Below, piece after piece: positions 17,826 through 28,961 of a DNA stretch of 64,000 nt. This stretch comes from Leifsonia shinshuensis (GTDB taxonomy: Bacteria; Actinomycetota; Actinomycetes; Actinomycetales; Microbacteriaceae). How positions within the stretch are numbered: the stretch's first letter is position 1; every line of letters starts with the position of its first letter. Location: contig NZ_CP043641.1 of assembly GCF_014217625.1 (NCBI RefSeq), forward strand, positions 2,976,001 to 3,040,000, in the 5' to 3' direction. The notes below the pieces were generated by a model that searched no databases, was not told where the DNA came from, and was given only the letters and a program-made list of their open reading frames with translations. Both the position numbers and the translations under genes were made by a program.

Positions 17826-18263
17826 TCAGCGCTCCGGCCGCGCCAGGTCGCCGAGACCGGCCATCCGCAGCGCGACGTCGACCAGGTCGACCCGGCGGTT
17901 CGGGATGCTCGCGAGCGCGAACCACGCGGCCTCGTCCGTCGTCCCGTCGAGCTCGTTTCTGAGGCTCCCGCCGGTGACGGTCGCCCGGTAGACGATCCGC
18001 AGCGCGTGCAGCGGCCCGGCCTCCGGGACGAAGCGCGCCTCGGCGGGGATGATCTTCGAGTCGATGCCGAGCAGCCCGTCCGCGCGTGCCTCGAAGCCGG
18101 TCTCCTCCTCGATCTCGCGCACGACCGCGTCGAGCGGGTCCTCGCCCGGCTCGATCCCGCCGCCGGGCAGTGTCCACCCGGAACGGCCGCCTTCGTTCCA
18201 GTGCGCGAGCAGGATGCGCGGGCCGTCCACGATGATGGCGTAGGCGGCGACCCTGATGTCCAT
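17826..18263 (-). CDS. Nudix hydrolase
   Basis: A 145-residue protein with a full Nudix box: GGGIEPGEDPLDAVVREIEE then ETGF, giving the metal-binding REIEEE. It would hydrolyse a nucleoside diphosphate linked to another moiety; the substrate cannot be told. The ATG is 6 nt after TAGGGT (complement of 18270-18275), so the mRNA may be leaderless. Its partner across the 48-nt divergent gap is an Fpg-type glycosylase, which hints at oxidised-nucleotide sanitation, but that is inference. Confidence 0.88.
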   Translation of the reverse strand: MDIRVAAYAIIVDGPRILLAHWNEGGRSGWTLPGGGIEPGEDPLDAVVREIEEETGFEARADGLLGIDSKIIPAEARFVPEAGPLHALRIVYRATVTGGSLRNELDGTTDEAAWFALASIPNRRVDLVDVALRMAGLGDLARPER

Positions 18264-18311
18264 GCCGACACCCTACTGCCGCTCGTCGGTGGAGAGCGGC
18301 AGTATGGGGTG
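18264..18311. promoter_or_regulatory. Compact divergent promoter region, Nudix / Fpg glycosylase
   Basis: Only 48 nt separate two divergent start codons. TAGGGT (minus strand, 18270-18275) is 6 nt from the Nudix ATG; CAGTAT (plus, 18300-18305) is 6 nt from the glycosylase GTG. Both would give leaderless transcripts from overlapping promoters. Confidence 0.45.
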
Positions 18312-19175
18312 GTGCCCGAACTGCCGGAAGTCACCGCCCTCGTCGCCGACCTCGGCGAGCGGCTGACCGGTCGCGTCATCGACCGGCTGAGCATCGTCGC
18401 GTTCTCCGCGCTGAAGACATTCGATCCACCACCGGAGGCGCTGAAGGGTCTGACGATCTCGGGGGTGAGCCGGCACGGCAAGTTCCTGGACATCGCCGCC
18501 GGCGACCTCCACATCGTCATCCACCTCGCGCGGGCGGGCTGGATCCGCTGGCGCGAGACTCCCCCGCCGCCGCCGACCGGGAGGCCGAGCAAGGGGCCGC
18601 TGGCCGCGCGCCTCGTGCTCGACGACGGCTCCGGCCTCGACATCACCGAGGCCGGCACCAAGAAGAGCCTGGCCATCTCGATCGTCCGCGACCCGGCGGA
18701 GGTGCCGGGCGTCGCGCGACTCGGCCCCGACCCGCTGGACGACGCTTTCACGCGCGACGCGTTCGCGGCCATCCTCGCCGGCCAGGGCCGAGCCCAGATC
18801 AAGGGCGTGCTGCGGAACCAGGCGCTCATCGCCGGCATCGGCAACGCCTACTCGGACGAGATCCTGCACGTGGCGAAGATGTCCCCGTTCAAGCCGGCGT
18901 CGATGAGCGGCGAGGAGATCGACCGCCTCTACGCGGCGCTCGAGTCGACGCTGGACGACGCGCTGGCCCGCTCGGAGGGCCTGGCCGCTTCGGAGCTGAA
19001 GAGCGAGAAGAAGTCGGGCATGCGCGTCCACGGCCGCACCGGCCAGCCGTGCCCGGTGTGCGGCGACACGATCCGTCAGGTGATCTTCGCGGACTCCACC
19101 CTGCAGTACTGCCCGACCTGCCAGACCGGCGGGAAGCCGCTGGCGGACCGGGTGTTGTCGCGGTTGCTCAAGTAG
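18312..19175 (+). CDS. Fpg/Nei-family DNA glycosylase (AP lyase)
   Basis: A 287-residue base-excision repair enzyme that removes oxidised bases and cuts the abasic strand. The catalytic N-terminal proline is in PELPEV directly after the initiator GTG, which fixes the start. The HGKFLDI lysine, the helix-two-turn-helix around NQALIAGIGNAYSDEIL and a C-terminal zinc finger (CPVCG and CPTCQ) are all present. Whether it prefers 8-oxoguanine or oxidised pyrimidines cannot be read. Expressed divergently from a Nudix hydrolase. Confidence 0.92.
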   Translation: MPELPEVTALVADLGERLTGRVIDRLSIVAFSALKTFDPPPEALKGLTISGVSRHGKFLDIAAGDLHIVIHLARAGWIRWRETPPPPPTGRPSKGPLAARLVLDDGSGLDITEAGTKKSLAISIVRDPAEVPGVARLGPDPLDDAFTRDAFAAILAGQGRAQIKGVLRNQALIAGIGNAYSDEILHVAKMSPFKPASMSGEEIDRLYAALESTLDDALARSEGLAASELKSEKKSGMRVHGRTGQPCPVCGDTIRQVIFADSTLQYCPTCQTGGKPLADRVLSRLLK

Positions 19176-19182
19176 ACGGGCT

Positions 19183-19623
19183 TCAGCACGCGCAACTCAC
19201 CCCGTCGACGGGAGCCGTCAACGGGTCGGCGCCGCGCACGACCGGCCCGTTGTCGTCCTCGACCGGCAGCCCTTCGCGCGCCCAGTACTCGAAGCCGCCG
19301 ATCAGCTCGCGCACCTCGTAGCCGAGCAGGCTGAACGCGAGGGCGGCGCGGGTCGATCCGTTGCACCCCGGGCCCCAGCAGTAGACGACCACCGGCTGGT
19401 CCAGGGGCAACAGCCGGGCGGCACGCTCGGCGATGTCCGCCGTCGGGAGGTGCACGGCGCCCGCGATCCGGCCCTGGCGCCAGGCGGCCTCGCCGCGGCT
19501 GTCGATCAGGACGAACCGCTCCCCCGCGAGCTGCGCCGCACGGACGTCGGAAGGGTCGGTCTCGAACCGGAGCTTCGCCGCGAAATGCTCTGCGGCCTCG
19601 GTGGTGGTGGAGGTCATCGTCAT
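19183..19623 (-). CDS. Rhodanese-domain protein (sulfurtransferase)
   Basis: A 146-residue single rhodanese domain. LIDSRGEAAWRQGRIAGAVH matches the CH2A motif, and the active-site loop holds a Cys in VVYCWGPGCNGSTRAA. The loop suits a persulfide carrier or thiosulfate sulfurtransferase; the tail carries CAC. ATG at 19623 is chosen since TAATGT (complement of 19631-19636) lies 7 nt upstream. It is divergent from an Lrp-type regulator, its probable controller. It converges on the glycosylase gene. Confidence 0.85.
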   Translation of the reverse strand: MTMTSTTTEAAEHFAAKLRFETDPSDVRAAQLAGERFVLIDSRGEAAWRQGRIAGAVHLPTADIAERAARLLPLDQPVVVYCWGPGCNGSTRAALAFSLLGYEVRELIGGFEYWAREGLPVEDDNGPVVRGADPLTAPVDGVSCAC

Positions 19624-19716
19624 GGACACAACATTAGGGAGGTCGAAGCGCGATCTGAACAGACGATCGACGGCATCCATCGAGAGTCACCGCGATTTCC
19701 GTGCCAGAATCGCGCC

Positions 19717-20181
19717 ATGACCGCGAATCCACCATTCACCGCCGACGGGGTCGATCGCGCGCTCCTCGCGGAGCTGCAGCGCGACGGTCGCCAGTCGATC
19801 GCGGAGCTCGCCCGCACCGTCCACATGTCGAACAGTGCGGTCGCCGAACGCATTCGGAGGTTGGAGGAGGCAGGCGTCATCTCCGGCTACCGCGCGGTGG
19901 TGGACCCCGAGCGCCTGGGCTACGGGATCCTCGCCTTCCTTCGGCTGCGCTACCCGAGCAGCCAGTATGCGCCCCTCCACGAACTGCTGGCCGCGACCCC
20001 GGAGGTCGTGGAGGCCCACCACGTCACGGGCGACGACTGCTTCATCCTGAAGGTGGTCGCGACGTCGATGCACCACCTCGAGCAGGTGTCCGGCGCCATC
20101 GGGACGCTCGGCAGCGTGACGACGAGCATCGCCTACTCGAGCACGGTGCCGGCTCGGCCGATCGAGCCGCCGGTCGGCTAG
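19717..20181 (+). CDS. Lrp/AsnC-family transcriptional regulator
   Basis: A 154-residue protein: N-terminal helix-turn-helix (about 9-60, DRALLAELQRDGRQSIAELA and MSNSAVAERIRRLEEAGVI) and a C-terminal RAM-like effector domain (about 70-145, with VTGDDCFILKVVA). Usual role: amino-acid-responsive control of a neighbouring gene, here most likely the divergent rhodanese gene 93 nt away. CAGAAT lies 6 nt before the ATG, suggesting a leaderless transcript. The stop overlaps the converging marR stop by 4 nt. Confidence 0.92.
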   Translation: MTANPPFTADGVDRALLAELQRDGRQSIAELARTVHMSNSAVAERIRRLEEAGVISGYRAVVDPERLGYGILAFLRLRYPSSQYAPLHELLAATPEVVEAHHVTGDDCFILKVVATSMHHLEQVSGAIGTLGSVTTSIAYSSTVPARPIEPPVG

Positions 20182-20657
20182 CCGGCTGCACCCTCCCGCA
20201 GCCGCGTGACATGCGCCTGCTGGACCGCCGTGACGGTCGCGAGGAACCGCTTCACGGTGTCGAGCTCGGCGGCCGAGAACCCGGCGGCGACGGTCGCGCT
20301 CGACTCCGCGAAGTGCGGGCCGATGATGTCCCAGATGCGGTCATGGGCCTGCGGGGTCAGGTGCACGATCACGCGCCGTCCGTCCGTCGGATGCTGCGAG
20401 CGGGTGACGTAGCCGGCCTTCTCCAGGCGGTCGAGCATCGTCGTGACGCTGCCGGTCGTGAGCGCGAGTCGGTCCGCGATCTCCCGTGGCGTCGCGCCCG
20501 CGTCGCCGGCGACGACGAGTTGCTCCAGGCAGCGGAGGTCGGTGTCGTTGACGCGGAGGATGCGTGCAGCCTCGCGGTCGAAGTCGTCCACGGCCGACTG
20601 GTAGCTCTGAATGATCGGGCCGAGCTCGTCGACCGCCTTCTCAAGATCGCTTGACAA
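20178..20657 (-). CDS. MarR-family transcriptional repressor
   Basis: A 159-residue winged-helix protein: TPREIADRLALTTGSVTTML is the recognition region and DGRRVIVHLT the wing. It is divergent from the FAD monooxygenase. The TTG start at 20657 lies inside the palindrome CTTGAcaaTCAAG, a likely self-operator; GAGAGG is 11-16 nt upstream. The expected scheme is repression of itself and of the monooxygenase, relieved by an aromatic ligand. Confidence 0.9.
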   Translation of the reverse strand: MSSDLEKAVDELGPIIQSYQSAVDDFDREAARILRVNDTDLRCLEQLVVAGDAGATPREIADRLALTTGSVTTMLDRLEKAGYVTRSQHPTDGRRVIVHLTPQAHDRIWDIIGPHFAESSATVAAGFSAAELDTVKRFLATVTAVQQAHVTRLREGAAG

Positions 20658-20701
20658 TCAAGCTACCTACCTCTCATAATTGCTTGACTATCAAGCTACC
20701 T
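20649..20701. promoter_or_regulatory. Paired MarR operators in the divergent region
   Basis: Two copies of the 20-bp sequence GCTTGACwATCAAGCTACCT (20649-20668 and 20682-20701, one difference) are spaced 33 bp apart, about three helical turns. Each contains the palindrome CTTGA-n3-TCAAG (20650-20662 and 20683-20695). The first covers the marR start, the second ends 15 nt before the monooxygenase ATG, near its ribosome site GGGAGG. Confidence 0.75.
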
Positions 20702-20715
20702 TATCGGGAGGAATC

Positions 20716-21942
20716 ATGACTCGCGCACTCATCATCGGATCCGGGATCGCCGGACCGGTGCTCGCCGTCGCGCTGAAGAAGGTCGGCATCGACGCCGTCA
20801 TCTACGAGCGCGGCTCACGCGACGATGACCGCCGCGGCGCGTGGATCTCCTTCCAGGCCAACGGGATGGACGCCCTCCGCGCGGTCGGGCTGGCCGAGCC
20901 GATCGAGGACATCGGCTACCCGGTGGACGACATCGGCTTCGTGAACGGCAAGGGCAGGTCCCTCGGCCGGCTGCCCATGGCCGCCCGGCGACCCGACGGC
21001 CAGACGTCGGTGATGATGCCGCGCGTCGACCTCTACAACGCCCTGGCCGACCAGGCTACCGAGCGCGGCGTCGCCGTCGAGTACGGCAAGGAGTTCGTCA
21101 GCGCGGACTACACCACGGACGGAGTCCGCGCGCGCTTCGCCGACGGCAGCACGGCGGAGGGGGACTTCCTCGTCGGCGCAGACGGAATCCACTCGCGCGT
21201 GCGGACCGCCATCGATCCGGAGGCTGCGCCGCCGCGGTACGTCCCCGTCCTCAACACCGGTGGCTACATCCCGGGCCTCACGGTCGACGCGCCTGACCGC
21301 GAGTTCGTGATGCAGTTCGGCACGCGCGCCTTCTTCGCCTGGATGAACACCCCTGACGGCGGTACGGTCTGGTTCTCGAACCCTCCGATGAAGGACGAGC
21401 CGGCGAAGGGAGTGCTGTCGGGGATGTCCGACGAGGACTGGCGCGGCTGGCTGCGCGAGCTCATGGCGGGCGACGCCGGGCCGGCCGAGGTCATCCTGGA
21501 CCGCGCACCCGCGCCGCTCACCGGCTGGACGACCTACGACATGCCCGTCGTGAAGAACTGGCACGACGCGCGCGGCCGCATGGTGCTGATCGGGGACGCG
21601 GCGCACGCCACCGCACCGTCGGCCGGGCAGGGCGCGGCGATGTCGCTGGAGGACGCTGTGATCCTGACTCAGTGCCTGCGCGACTGCCCCGACACGACCA
21701 GCGCCTTCGAGACGTTCGTGTCGCTGCGACGTGAGCGCGTGGAGAAGATCGTGGAACACGGGCGCCGCGGCTCGGCGCAGAAGGCGGCGGGCCCGATCGG
21801 CCGGGTGATCCGCGACCTGATGCTTCCGTTGATCTTCCGCCGCGCGGCCCGCGACGACGGCCGGTCGATGATGTGGCTCCAGGGCCACCACATCGACTTC
21901 GAACAGCCGGTCGTGCCGGTGACTCCGGTACTCCAGAAATGA
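20716..21942 (+). CDS. FAD-dependent monooxygenase (PHBH/TetX-like)
   Basis: A 408-residue class A flavoprotein monooxygenase, using NAD(P)H and O2 to hydroxylate a small, probably aromatic, molecule. FAD-binding motif GSGIAGPV near residue 8, YERGSRDDDRRGAWI, the FLVGADGIHSRVR DG motif and LIGDAAHATAPSAGQG GD motif are all seen. Ribosome site GGGAGG is 6 nt upstream of the ATG. Control by the divergent MarR repressor is likely. It ends 2 nt before the opposite-strand tRNA-Ala. The substrate is unknown. Confidence 0.9.
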   Translation: MTRALIIGSGIAGPVLAVALKKVGIDAVIYERGSRDDDRRGAWISFQANGMDALRAVGLAEPIEDIGYPVDDIGFVNGKGRSLGRLPMAARRPDGQTSVMMPRVDLYNALADQATERGVAVEYGKEFVSADYTTDGVRARFADGSTAEGDFLVGADGIHSRVRTAIDPEAAPPRYVPVLNTGGYIPGLTVDAPDREFVMQFGTRAFFAWMNTPDGGTVWFSNPPMKDEPAKGVLSGMSDEDWRGWLRELMAGDAGPAEVILDRAPAPLTGWTTYDMPVVKNWHDARGRMVLIGDAAHATAPSAGQGAAMSLEDAVILTQCLRDCPDTTSAFETFVSLRRERVEKIVEHGRRGSAQKAAGPIGRVIRDLMLPLIFRRAARDDGRSMMWLQGHHIDFEQPVVPVTPVLQK

Positions 21943-21943
21943 G

Positions 21944-22016
21944 TGGAGCCTAGGAGATTCGAACTCCTGACATCCTGCTTGCAAAGCAGGCGCTCTACCA
22001 ACTGAGCTAAGGCCCC
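21944..22016 (-). tRNA. tRNA-Ala (anticodon TGC)
   Basis: 73 nt, acceptor GGGGCCT paired with AGGCTCC including the G3-U70 wobble pair that marks alanine tRNAs, anticodon loop TTTGCAA, T-arm GTTCGAATC. No encoded CCA. It follows tRNA-Ile by 28 nt on the same strand, as in Mycobacterium downstream of gyrA. Confidence 0.97.
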
Positions 22017-22044
22017 GGGAGGTTGTGCCGGACACGACACATGG

Positions 22045-22118
22045 TGGGGATACGAGGACTTGAACCTCGGACCTCTTCGTTATCAGCGAAGCGCTCTAAC
22101 CGCCTGAGCTATATCCCC
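22045..22118 (-). tRNA. tRNA-Ile (anticodon GAT)
   Basis: 74 nt, acceptor GGGGATA paired with TATCCCC, discriminator A, anticodon loop CTGATAA giving GAT, T-arm GTTCAAGTC. The three bases 22042-22044 encode CCA. It is transcribed toward tRNA-Ala and lies downstream of gyrA and the DUF3566 gene. Confidence 0.97.
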
Positions 22119-22186
22119 GAATGGGCAACAGATAAGAGGGTACCTGATCTGAGCCCTGATGGTGAAATCGAGTGCCGGTCGCGCGC

Positions 22187-22600
22187 TCAGTTGTTGGTGA
22201 AGCCCACGAGCAGGCCGCCCGTGATCTTGACCGACAGGTTGTAGAGCAGCGCGAACACGGCGCCGAGCGCGGTCACCACGACGATGTCGAGGATGCCGAC
22301 GACCAGCGAGAAGCCCATGACCTGGCCGAGGCCGAGCACCGATCGGAGGTCGCCGCCGCCCGCGCCGGAGATGTCCTTCACCAGGCCGTTGAGCTGGTCG
22401 AAGATGCCGGTGCGGTCGAGGACCGTCCAGATCAGGAAGGTGCCCACGATCGCGATGATCGCGAGGCAGATGCCCGCGAGGAACGAGAGCTTCACGGTCG
22501 ACCAGAAGTCGACGTAGACGAGCTTCAGTCTCACCTGCTTGGCGGACGTCGGTCGTCGGGTCGACTTCCTCGCGAGTTTCTCGGCGACGCTACTGCTCAT
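22187..22600 (-). CDS. DUF3566 membrane protein
   Basis: A 137-residue protein with a basic N-terminus (about 1-30) and two membrane regions (about 36-62 and 93-120), the hallmark of DUF3566 proteins found after gyrA across actinobacteria (Rv0007 in Mycobacterium, linked to the division protein CwsA). Its start overlaps the gyrA 3' end by 11 nt, so translation is probably coupled. Function is not firmly known; a link to division and envelope is plausible. Confidence 0.88.
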   Translation of the reverse strand: MSSSVAEKLARKSTRRPTSAKQVRLKLVYVDFWSTVKLSFLAGICLAIIAIVGTFLIWTVLDRTGIFDQLNGLVKDISGAGGGDLRSVLGLGQVMGFSLVVGILDIVVVTALGAVFALLYNLSVKITGGLLVGFTNN

Positions 22601-25151
22601 CTACGGCTTCATCCTTCCCGGCACGACCGGTTTCATCGTCGGCTACCGATTCTGCATCGGCTTCCTGGGAATCCAGGTTGCGCTCGGTGTTCTTCGCCAG
22701 AGCGATGATCTTGTCGGACTCGGCGAAACGTGCAAAAACGACACCCATGGTGTCTCGGCCCTTGGCGGGTACCTCGGCCACGGCAGAGCGTACCACCTTG
22801 CCGCTGGCAAGAACCACCAGGACCTCGTCGTCCTCGTCGACGATGAGAGAACCCACGAGATCCCCCCGGTCATCGCTCAGTTTCGCGACCTTGATGCCCA
22901 GTCCGCCGCGACCCTGGAGCCGGTACTGGTCGGCCGAGGTGCGCTTGGCGTAGCCTCCCTCGGTCACCACGAAGACGTAGCCCTCGTCGGAGACGACGGC
23001 CGCGTCGAGCAGCCGGTCCTCGCCGCGGAAGTGCATCCCGATCACACCGGAGGTGGAGCGGCCCATCGGGCGCAGCGCCTCGTCGGTCGCGGTGAACCGG
23101 ATCGACATGCCCTTGCGGGAGACCAGCAGGAGGTCGGAGTCCTCCTCGACCAGCAGTGCGGAGACGAGCTCGTCGTCCTCGCGCAGCTTGATCGCGATGA
23201 TGCCGCCCGACCGGTTGGTGTCGTACTCCTCCAGCGCGGTCTTCTTGATGAGGCCGTCGCGGGTGGCGAGCACCAGGTACTTCGCGGCTTTGTAGTCGCG
23301 GATGTCCAGGATCTCCGCGATCTCCTCGTCCGGCTGCATGGCGAGGAGGTTCGCGACGTGCTGGCCCTTCGCGTCGCGGCCGGCCTCCTGCACCTCGTAG
23401 GCCTTGGCGCGATAGACGCGGCCCTTGTTCGTGAAGAAGAGGAGCCAGTGGTGCGTCGTCGTGACGAAGAAGTGGTCCACCACGTCCTCGCCGCGGAGCT
23501 GGGCGCCCTTGACGCCCTTGCCGCCGCGGTGCTGGCTGCGGTAGTTGTCGCTGCGCGTGCGCTTGATGTAGCCGCCGCGGGTGACCGTGACCACCATCTC
23601 CTCTTCGGGGATGAGGTCCTCGACGCTCATGTCGCCGTCGAAGCCGAACATGATCTCGGTGCGGCGGTCGTCGCCGAAGCGGTCGACGATCTCGGTGAGC
23701 TCCTCGCTCACGATCGTGCGCTGGCGCACCGGGTCGTCGAGGATGGCCTTGAGGTCGGCGATCTCGAGCTCGATCTGGTCGTGCTCCTCGATGATCTTCT
23801 GGCGCTCCAGCGCGGCGAGGCGGCGCAGCTGCATGGCCAGGATGGCGTCCGCCTGCGTGTCGTCGACGTCGAGCAGCTGCTTCAGGCCGTCGCGGGCGTC
23901 CTCCACGGTGGCCGACCGGCGGATGAGGGCGATGACCTCGTCCAGCGCGTCGAGCGCCTTGAGGTAACCGCGCAGGATGTGGGCGCGCTCCTCTTTCTTA
24001 CGGAGGCGGAAGCGGGTGCGGCGCACGATGACGTCGATCTGGTGGTCGACCCACGCGGTGATGAAGCCGTCCAGCGCGAGCGTGCGCGGCACGTTGTCCA
24101 CGATCGCCAGCATGTTGGCGCCGAAGTTCTCCTGCAGCTGGGTGTGCTTGTAGAGGTTGTTCAGCACGACCTTCGCGACCGCGTCGCGCTTCAGGACGAT
24201 CACGAGACGCTGACCGGTGCGGCCCGAGGTCTCGTCGCGGATGTCCGCGATGCCGCCGACGCGGCCGTCCTTCACCAGCTCGGCGATCTTGATCGCGAGG
24301 TTGTCCGGGTTCACCTGGTACGGCAGCTCGGTGACCACCAGGCACACGCGGCCCTGGATCTCCTCGATGTTCACGACGGCGCGCATCGTGATCGAGCCGC
24401 GGCCGGTGCGGTAGGTGTCCTGGATGCCCTTGACGCCGAGGATCTGCGCGCCGGTCGGGAAGTCCGGGCCCTTGATCCGCTTGATCAGCTCCTCCAGGAG
24501 CTCCTCGCGCGGGGCCTCCGGGTTGGCGAGGTGCCAGAGCGCGCCGTCGGCGACCTCCCGGAGGTTGTGCGGCGGGATGTTCGTGGCCATGCCGACCGCG
24601 ATGCCGACCGAGCCGTTGACCAGCAGGTTCGGGAAGCGGCTCGGGAGGACGGACGGCTCCTGCGTGCGGCCGTCGTAGTTGTCCTGGAAGTCGACGGTCT
24701 CCTCGTCGATGTCCCTGACCATCTCCAGCGCCAGCGGGGCCATCTTGGTCTCGGTGTACCGCGGGGCCGCGGCGCCGTCGTTGCCCGGCGAGCCGAAGTT
24801 GCCCTGGCCGAGCGCCAGCGGGTAACGGAGGCTCCAGGGCTGGACGAGGCGGACGAGCGCGTCGTAGATGGCGGAGTCACCGTGCGGGTGGAACTGCCCC
24901 ATCACGTCGCCGACGACACGGGCGCACTTCGAGAACGCCTTGTCCGGCCGGTAGCCGCCGTCGAACATCGCGTAGATCACGCGCCGGTGCACCGGCTTCA
25001 GGCCGTCGCGCACCTCGGGCAGCGCACGCCCGACGATGACGCTCATCGCGTAGTCGAGGTACGACCGCTGCATCTCCGACTGCAGGTCGACCTGGTCGAT
25101 CCTGCCGTGGATGCCGAAGCTCTCGCCGCCGGTTGGGGTCTCGTCCGTCAC
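22590..25151 (-). CDS. gyrA: DNA gyrase subunit A
   Basis: 853 residues; breakage-reunion subunit of the A2B2 enzyme that introduces negative supercoils. Catalytic Tyr132 lies in AAPRYTET. The quinolone region reads [13 protein letters not shown] with Ser93 and Asp97 at the positions equal to E. coli 83 and 87, so no resistance substitution is seen there (many mycobacteria have Ala at 83). A GyrA-box variant QHRGGKG is in the C-terminal beta-pinwheel. The C-terminus is acidic. It lies 43 nt after gyrB. Confidence 0.98.
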   Translation of the reverse strand: MTDETPTGGESFGIHGRIDQVDLQSEMQRSYLDYAMSVIVGRALPEVRDGLKPVHRRVIYAMFDGGYRPDKAFSKCARVVGDVMGQFHPHGDSAIYDALVRLVQPWSLRYPLALGQGNFGSPGNDGAAAPRYTETKMAPLALEMVRDIDEETVDFQDNYDGRTQEPSVLPSRFPNLLVNGSVGIAVGMATNIPPHNLREVADGALWHLANPEAPREELLEELIKRIKGPDFPTGAQILGVKGIQDTYRTGRGSITMRAVVNIEEIQGRVCLVVTELPYQVNPDNLAIKIAELVKDGRVGGIADIRDETSGRTGQRLVIVLKRDAVAKVVLNNLYKHTQLQENFGANMLAIVDNVPRTLALDGFITAWVDHQIDVIVRRTRFRLRKKEERAHILRGYLKALDALDEVIALIRRSATVEDARDGLKQLLDVDDTQADAILAMQLRRLAALERQKIIEEHDQIELEIADLKAILDDPVRQRTIVSEELTEIVDRFGDDRRTEIMFGFDGDMSVEDLIPEEEMVVTVTRGGYIKRTRSDNYRSQHRGGKGVKGAQLRGEDVVDHFFVTTTHHWLLFFTNKGRVYRAKAYEVQEAGRDAKGQHVANLLAMQPDEEIAEILDIRDYKAAKYLVLATRDGLIKKTALEEYDTNRSGGIIAIKLREDDELVSALLVEEDSDLLLVSRKGMSIRFTATDEALRPMGRSTSGVIGMHFRGEDRLLDAAVVSDEGYVFVVTEGGYAKRTSADQYRLQGRGGLGIKVAKLSDDRGDLVGSLIVDEDDEVLVVLASGKVVRSAVAEVPAKGRDTMGVVFARFAESDKIIALAKNTERNLDSQEADAESVADDETGRAGKDEAVDEQ

Positions 25152-25194
25152 AGTGCTCTCTTCTCAGACCGTGGGGTCTCTTCGTCGCGGATCC

Positions 25195-27327
<2,133 letters not shown>

Positions 27328-27804
27328 TCAGCCGTAAGTATCGCGCGGACCGCGCCCTGGAATCGACCTGGGGCCGCGTTTCCAGGAGGGGGCGTCCGGC
27401 CCTTGAAAACGGATCGACTGGATGTCGGCGTCGGGGAACCGCTCGCCGATGCGCACCAGCAGCTCAGAGCGCATCATCCGCAGCTGGGTCGCCCAGGCCG
27501 TCGACTCGCAGCGCACGACGAGTACGCCGTCAGTGATCTGGTCCGGCACGGCGTGCTTCGCGGTCTCCTCGCCGGCGAGCTGCTCCCAGCCCTCCAGGAG
27601 GTCGGACTTCGCCAGCGGCGCCGTCCAGCCGAGCTGTTGGGCGAGCGCGTCGACCACGTCGCCGAGCCCGCGCGGGTCCCGGCCGGAGCCGAACGGCTTC
27701 GACGCCGAAGGATCGTCCTGCGCGCGGCGGGCACGGCGGCTGCGGGACGGAGTGCCCGTGAAGAGCTCCTTCATCCGCAGATAGACGGCCGACGCCTCGC
27801 TCAC
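27328..27804 (-). CDS. dciA: DciA-family (DUF721) helicase-loading protein
   Basis: 158 residues. An N-terminal basic, disordered part (about 1-45) is followed by a KH-like DUF721 domain: LLEGWEQLAGEETAKHAVPD and LVVRCESTAWATQLRMM are typical. DciA is the ancestral bacterial loader of the replicative helicase, found where DnaC/DnaI are absent, and its target DnaB is in this window too. The GTG start overlaps the recF stop by GTGA (27801-27804). Confidence 0.92.
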   Translation of the reverse strand: MSEASAVYLRMKELFTGTPSRSRRARRAQDDPSASKPFGSGRDPRGLGDVVDALAQQLGWTAPLAKSDLLEGWEQLAGEETAKHAVPDQITDGVLVVRCESTAWATQLRMMRSELLVRIGERFPDADIQSIRFQGPDAPSWKRGPRSIPGRGPRDTYG

Positions 27805-28955
27805 GATCCCACGATAGTCCCGGCCTCGATCCGCACAGTGTGGGCGGTGAGGGTCTCCGGGACGTCGTCGTAGACAGCCGCGGTGATGAGCACCTGCTCG
27901 TAACCGGCTACGGCGGTTGCAAGCATCCGCCTGCGGGCCTGATCGAGTTCGGCGAACACGTCGTCGAGGATGAGGACGGGGTCGCCGGTGGAGGACTCGC
28001 GGCGCAGCAGCTCGGCCGAGGCCAGCTTGAGCGCGAGCGCGAACGACCAGGACTCGCCGTGGCTGGCGTAGCCCTTGGCCGGGAGGCCGTTCAGCTCGAA
28101 GAGCACGTCGTCGCGGTGCGGGCCGACCAGGGTGAGGCCACGCTCCAGCTCTTTCGCACGCACGGCGGCCAGCGCGCCGCGGAACACCTCGGCGGTGTCA
28201 CCGGCTGAGGCGGTTACGGCAGTGTCGGTGTCGTCGTCCTCGTCGTCCACGTGGGCGCCGCGGATGGTGAGCTGCGGGATCAGCCGGGGATGGTGATCGT
28301 CGCCGGCGACCGACCGATAGGCCGCGACGAGCGGGTCGCTCAGCCGGGCGACCAGGTCGAGCCGTGCGTCCACCAGCTCGGTGCCGAGGGCGACCAGCCG
28401 CTCGTCCCAGATGTCGAGCGTCCCGAGCTGGTCGGGCTTCACGCGGGAGGCGCGTGCCGACTTCAGCAGCGTGTTGCGCTGCTTGAGGACACGCTCGTAG
28501 TCGGAGATGACGGCCGAGAAGCGCGGGCTCCGCTGGATCAGCAACTGATCCAGGAACCGGCGGCGGATGCCGGGCTCGCCGCGGACCAGCGCGAGGTCCT
28601 CCGGGGCGAACAGGACGCTGGAGAAGTACCGGGGTAGCTCGCGCGGCTTGATCGCGCCGCGATTCACCTGCGCGCGGTTCGGAGACGAGCGGTTGAGCTG
28701 CACTTCGACCAGGAGCTCCCGGCCGTCGTGCTCGATGCGCGCCCGGACGATCGCCGAGTCGGCGTCCTTGCGGATCATCGCCTGATCGCTCGACACCCGA
28801 TGCGACCCGAGAGTGCTCAGGTAGCCGAGCGATTCGACGAGATTGGTCTTGCCCTGACCGTTGCGGCCGACGAACAGATTGGCGCCGGCCGCGAACGGGA
28901 CATCCGCGGTTCGATAGTTGCGGAAATCGGTCAGGGAAAGATGTGTAACTCTCAA
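27801..28955 (-). CDS. recF: RecF recombination protein
   Basis: 384 residues; SMC-like ATPase that loads RecA at gaps with RecO/RecR. Walker A GRNGQGKTNLVES at about 30, signature region and Walker B ILDDVFAELDQARR near the C-terminus. An insertion of acidic residues (DDEDDDTDTAV) sits in the middle and is probably a surface loop. ATG at 28955; 7 nt separate it from the gnd stop. Confidence 0.96.
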   Translation of the reverse strand: MRVTHLSLTDFRNYRTADVPFAAGANLFVGRNGQGKTNLVESLGYLSTLGSHRVSSDQAMIRKDADSAIVRARIEHDGRELLVEVQLNRSSPNRAQVNRGAIKPRELPRYFSSVLFAPEDLALVRGEPGIRRRFLDQLLIQRSPRFSAVISDYERVLKQRNTLLKSARASRVKPDQLGTLDIWDERLVALGTELVDARLDLVARLSDPLVAAYRSVAGDDHHPRLIPQLTIRGAHVDDEDDDTDTAVTASAGDTAEVFRGALAAVRAKELERGLTLVGPHRDDVLFELNGLPAKGYASHGESWSFALALKLASAELLRRESSTGDPVLILDDVFAELDQARRRMLATAVAGYEQVLITAAVYDDVPETLTAHTVRIEAGTIVGS

Positions 28956-28961
28956 GGAGGG

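Noticed and set aside
17615..22118. Genomic island inserted at tRNA-Ala
   Set aside because: No integrase and no direct repeat of the tRNA 3' end was found; gene composition resembles the surroundings.
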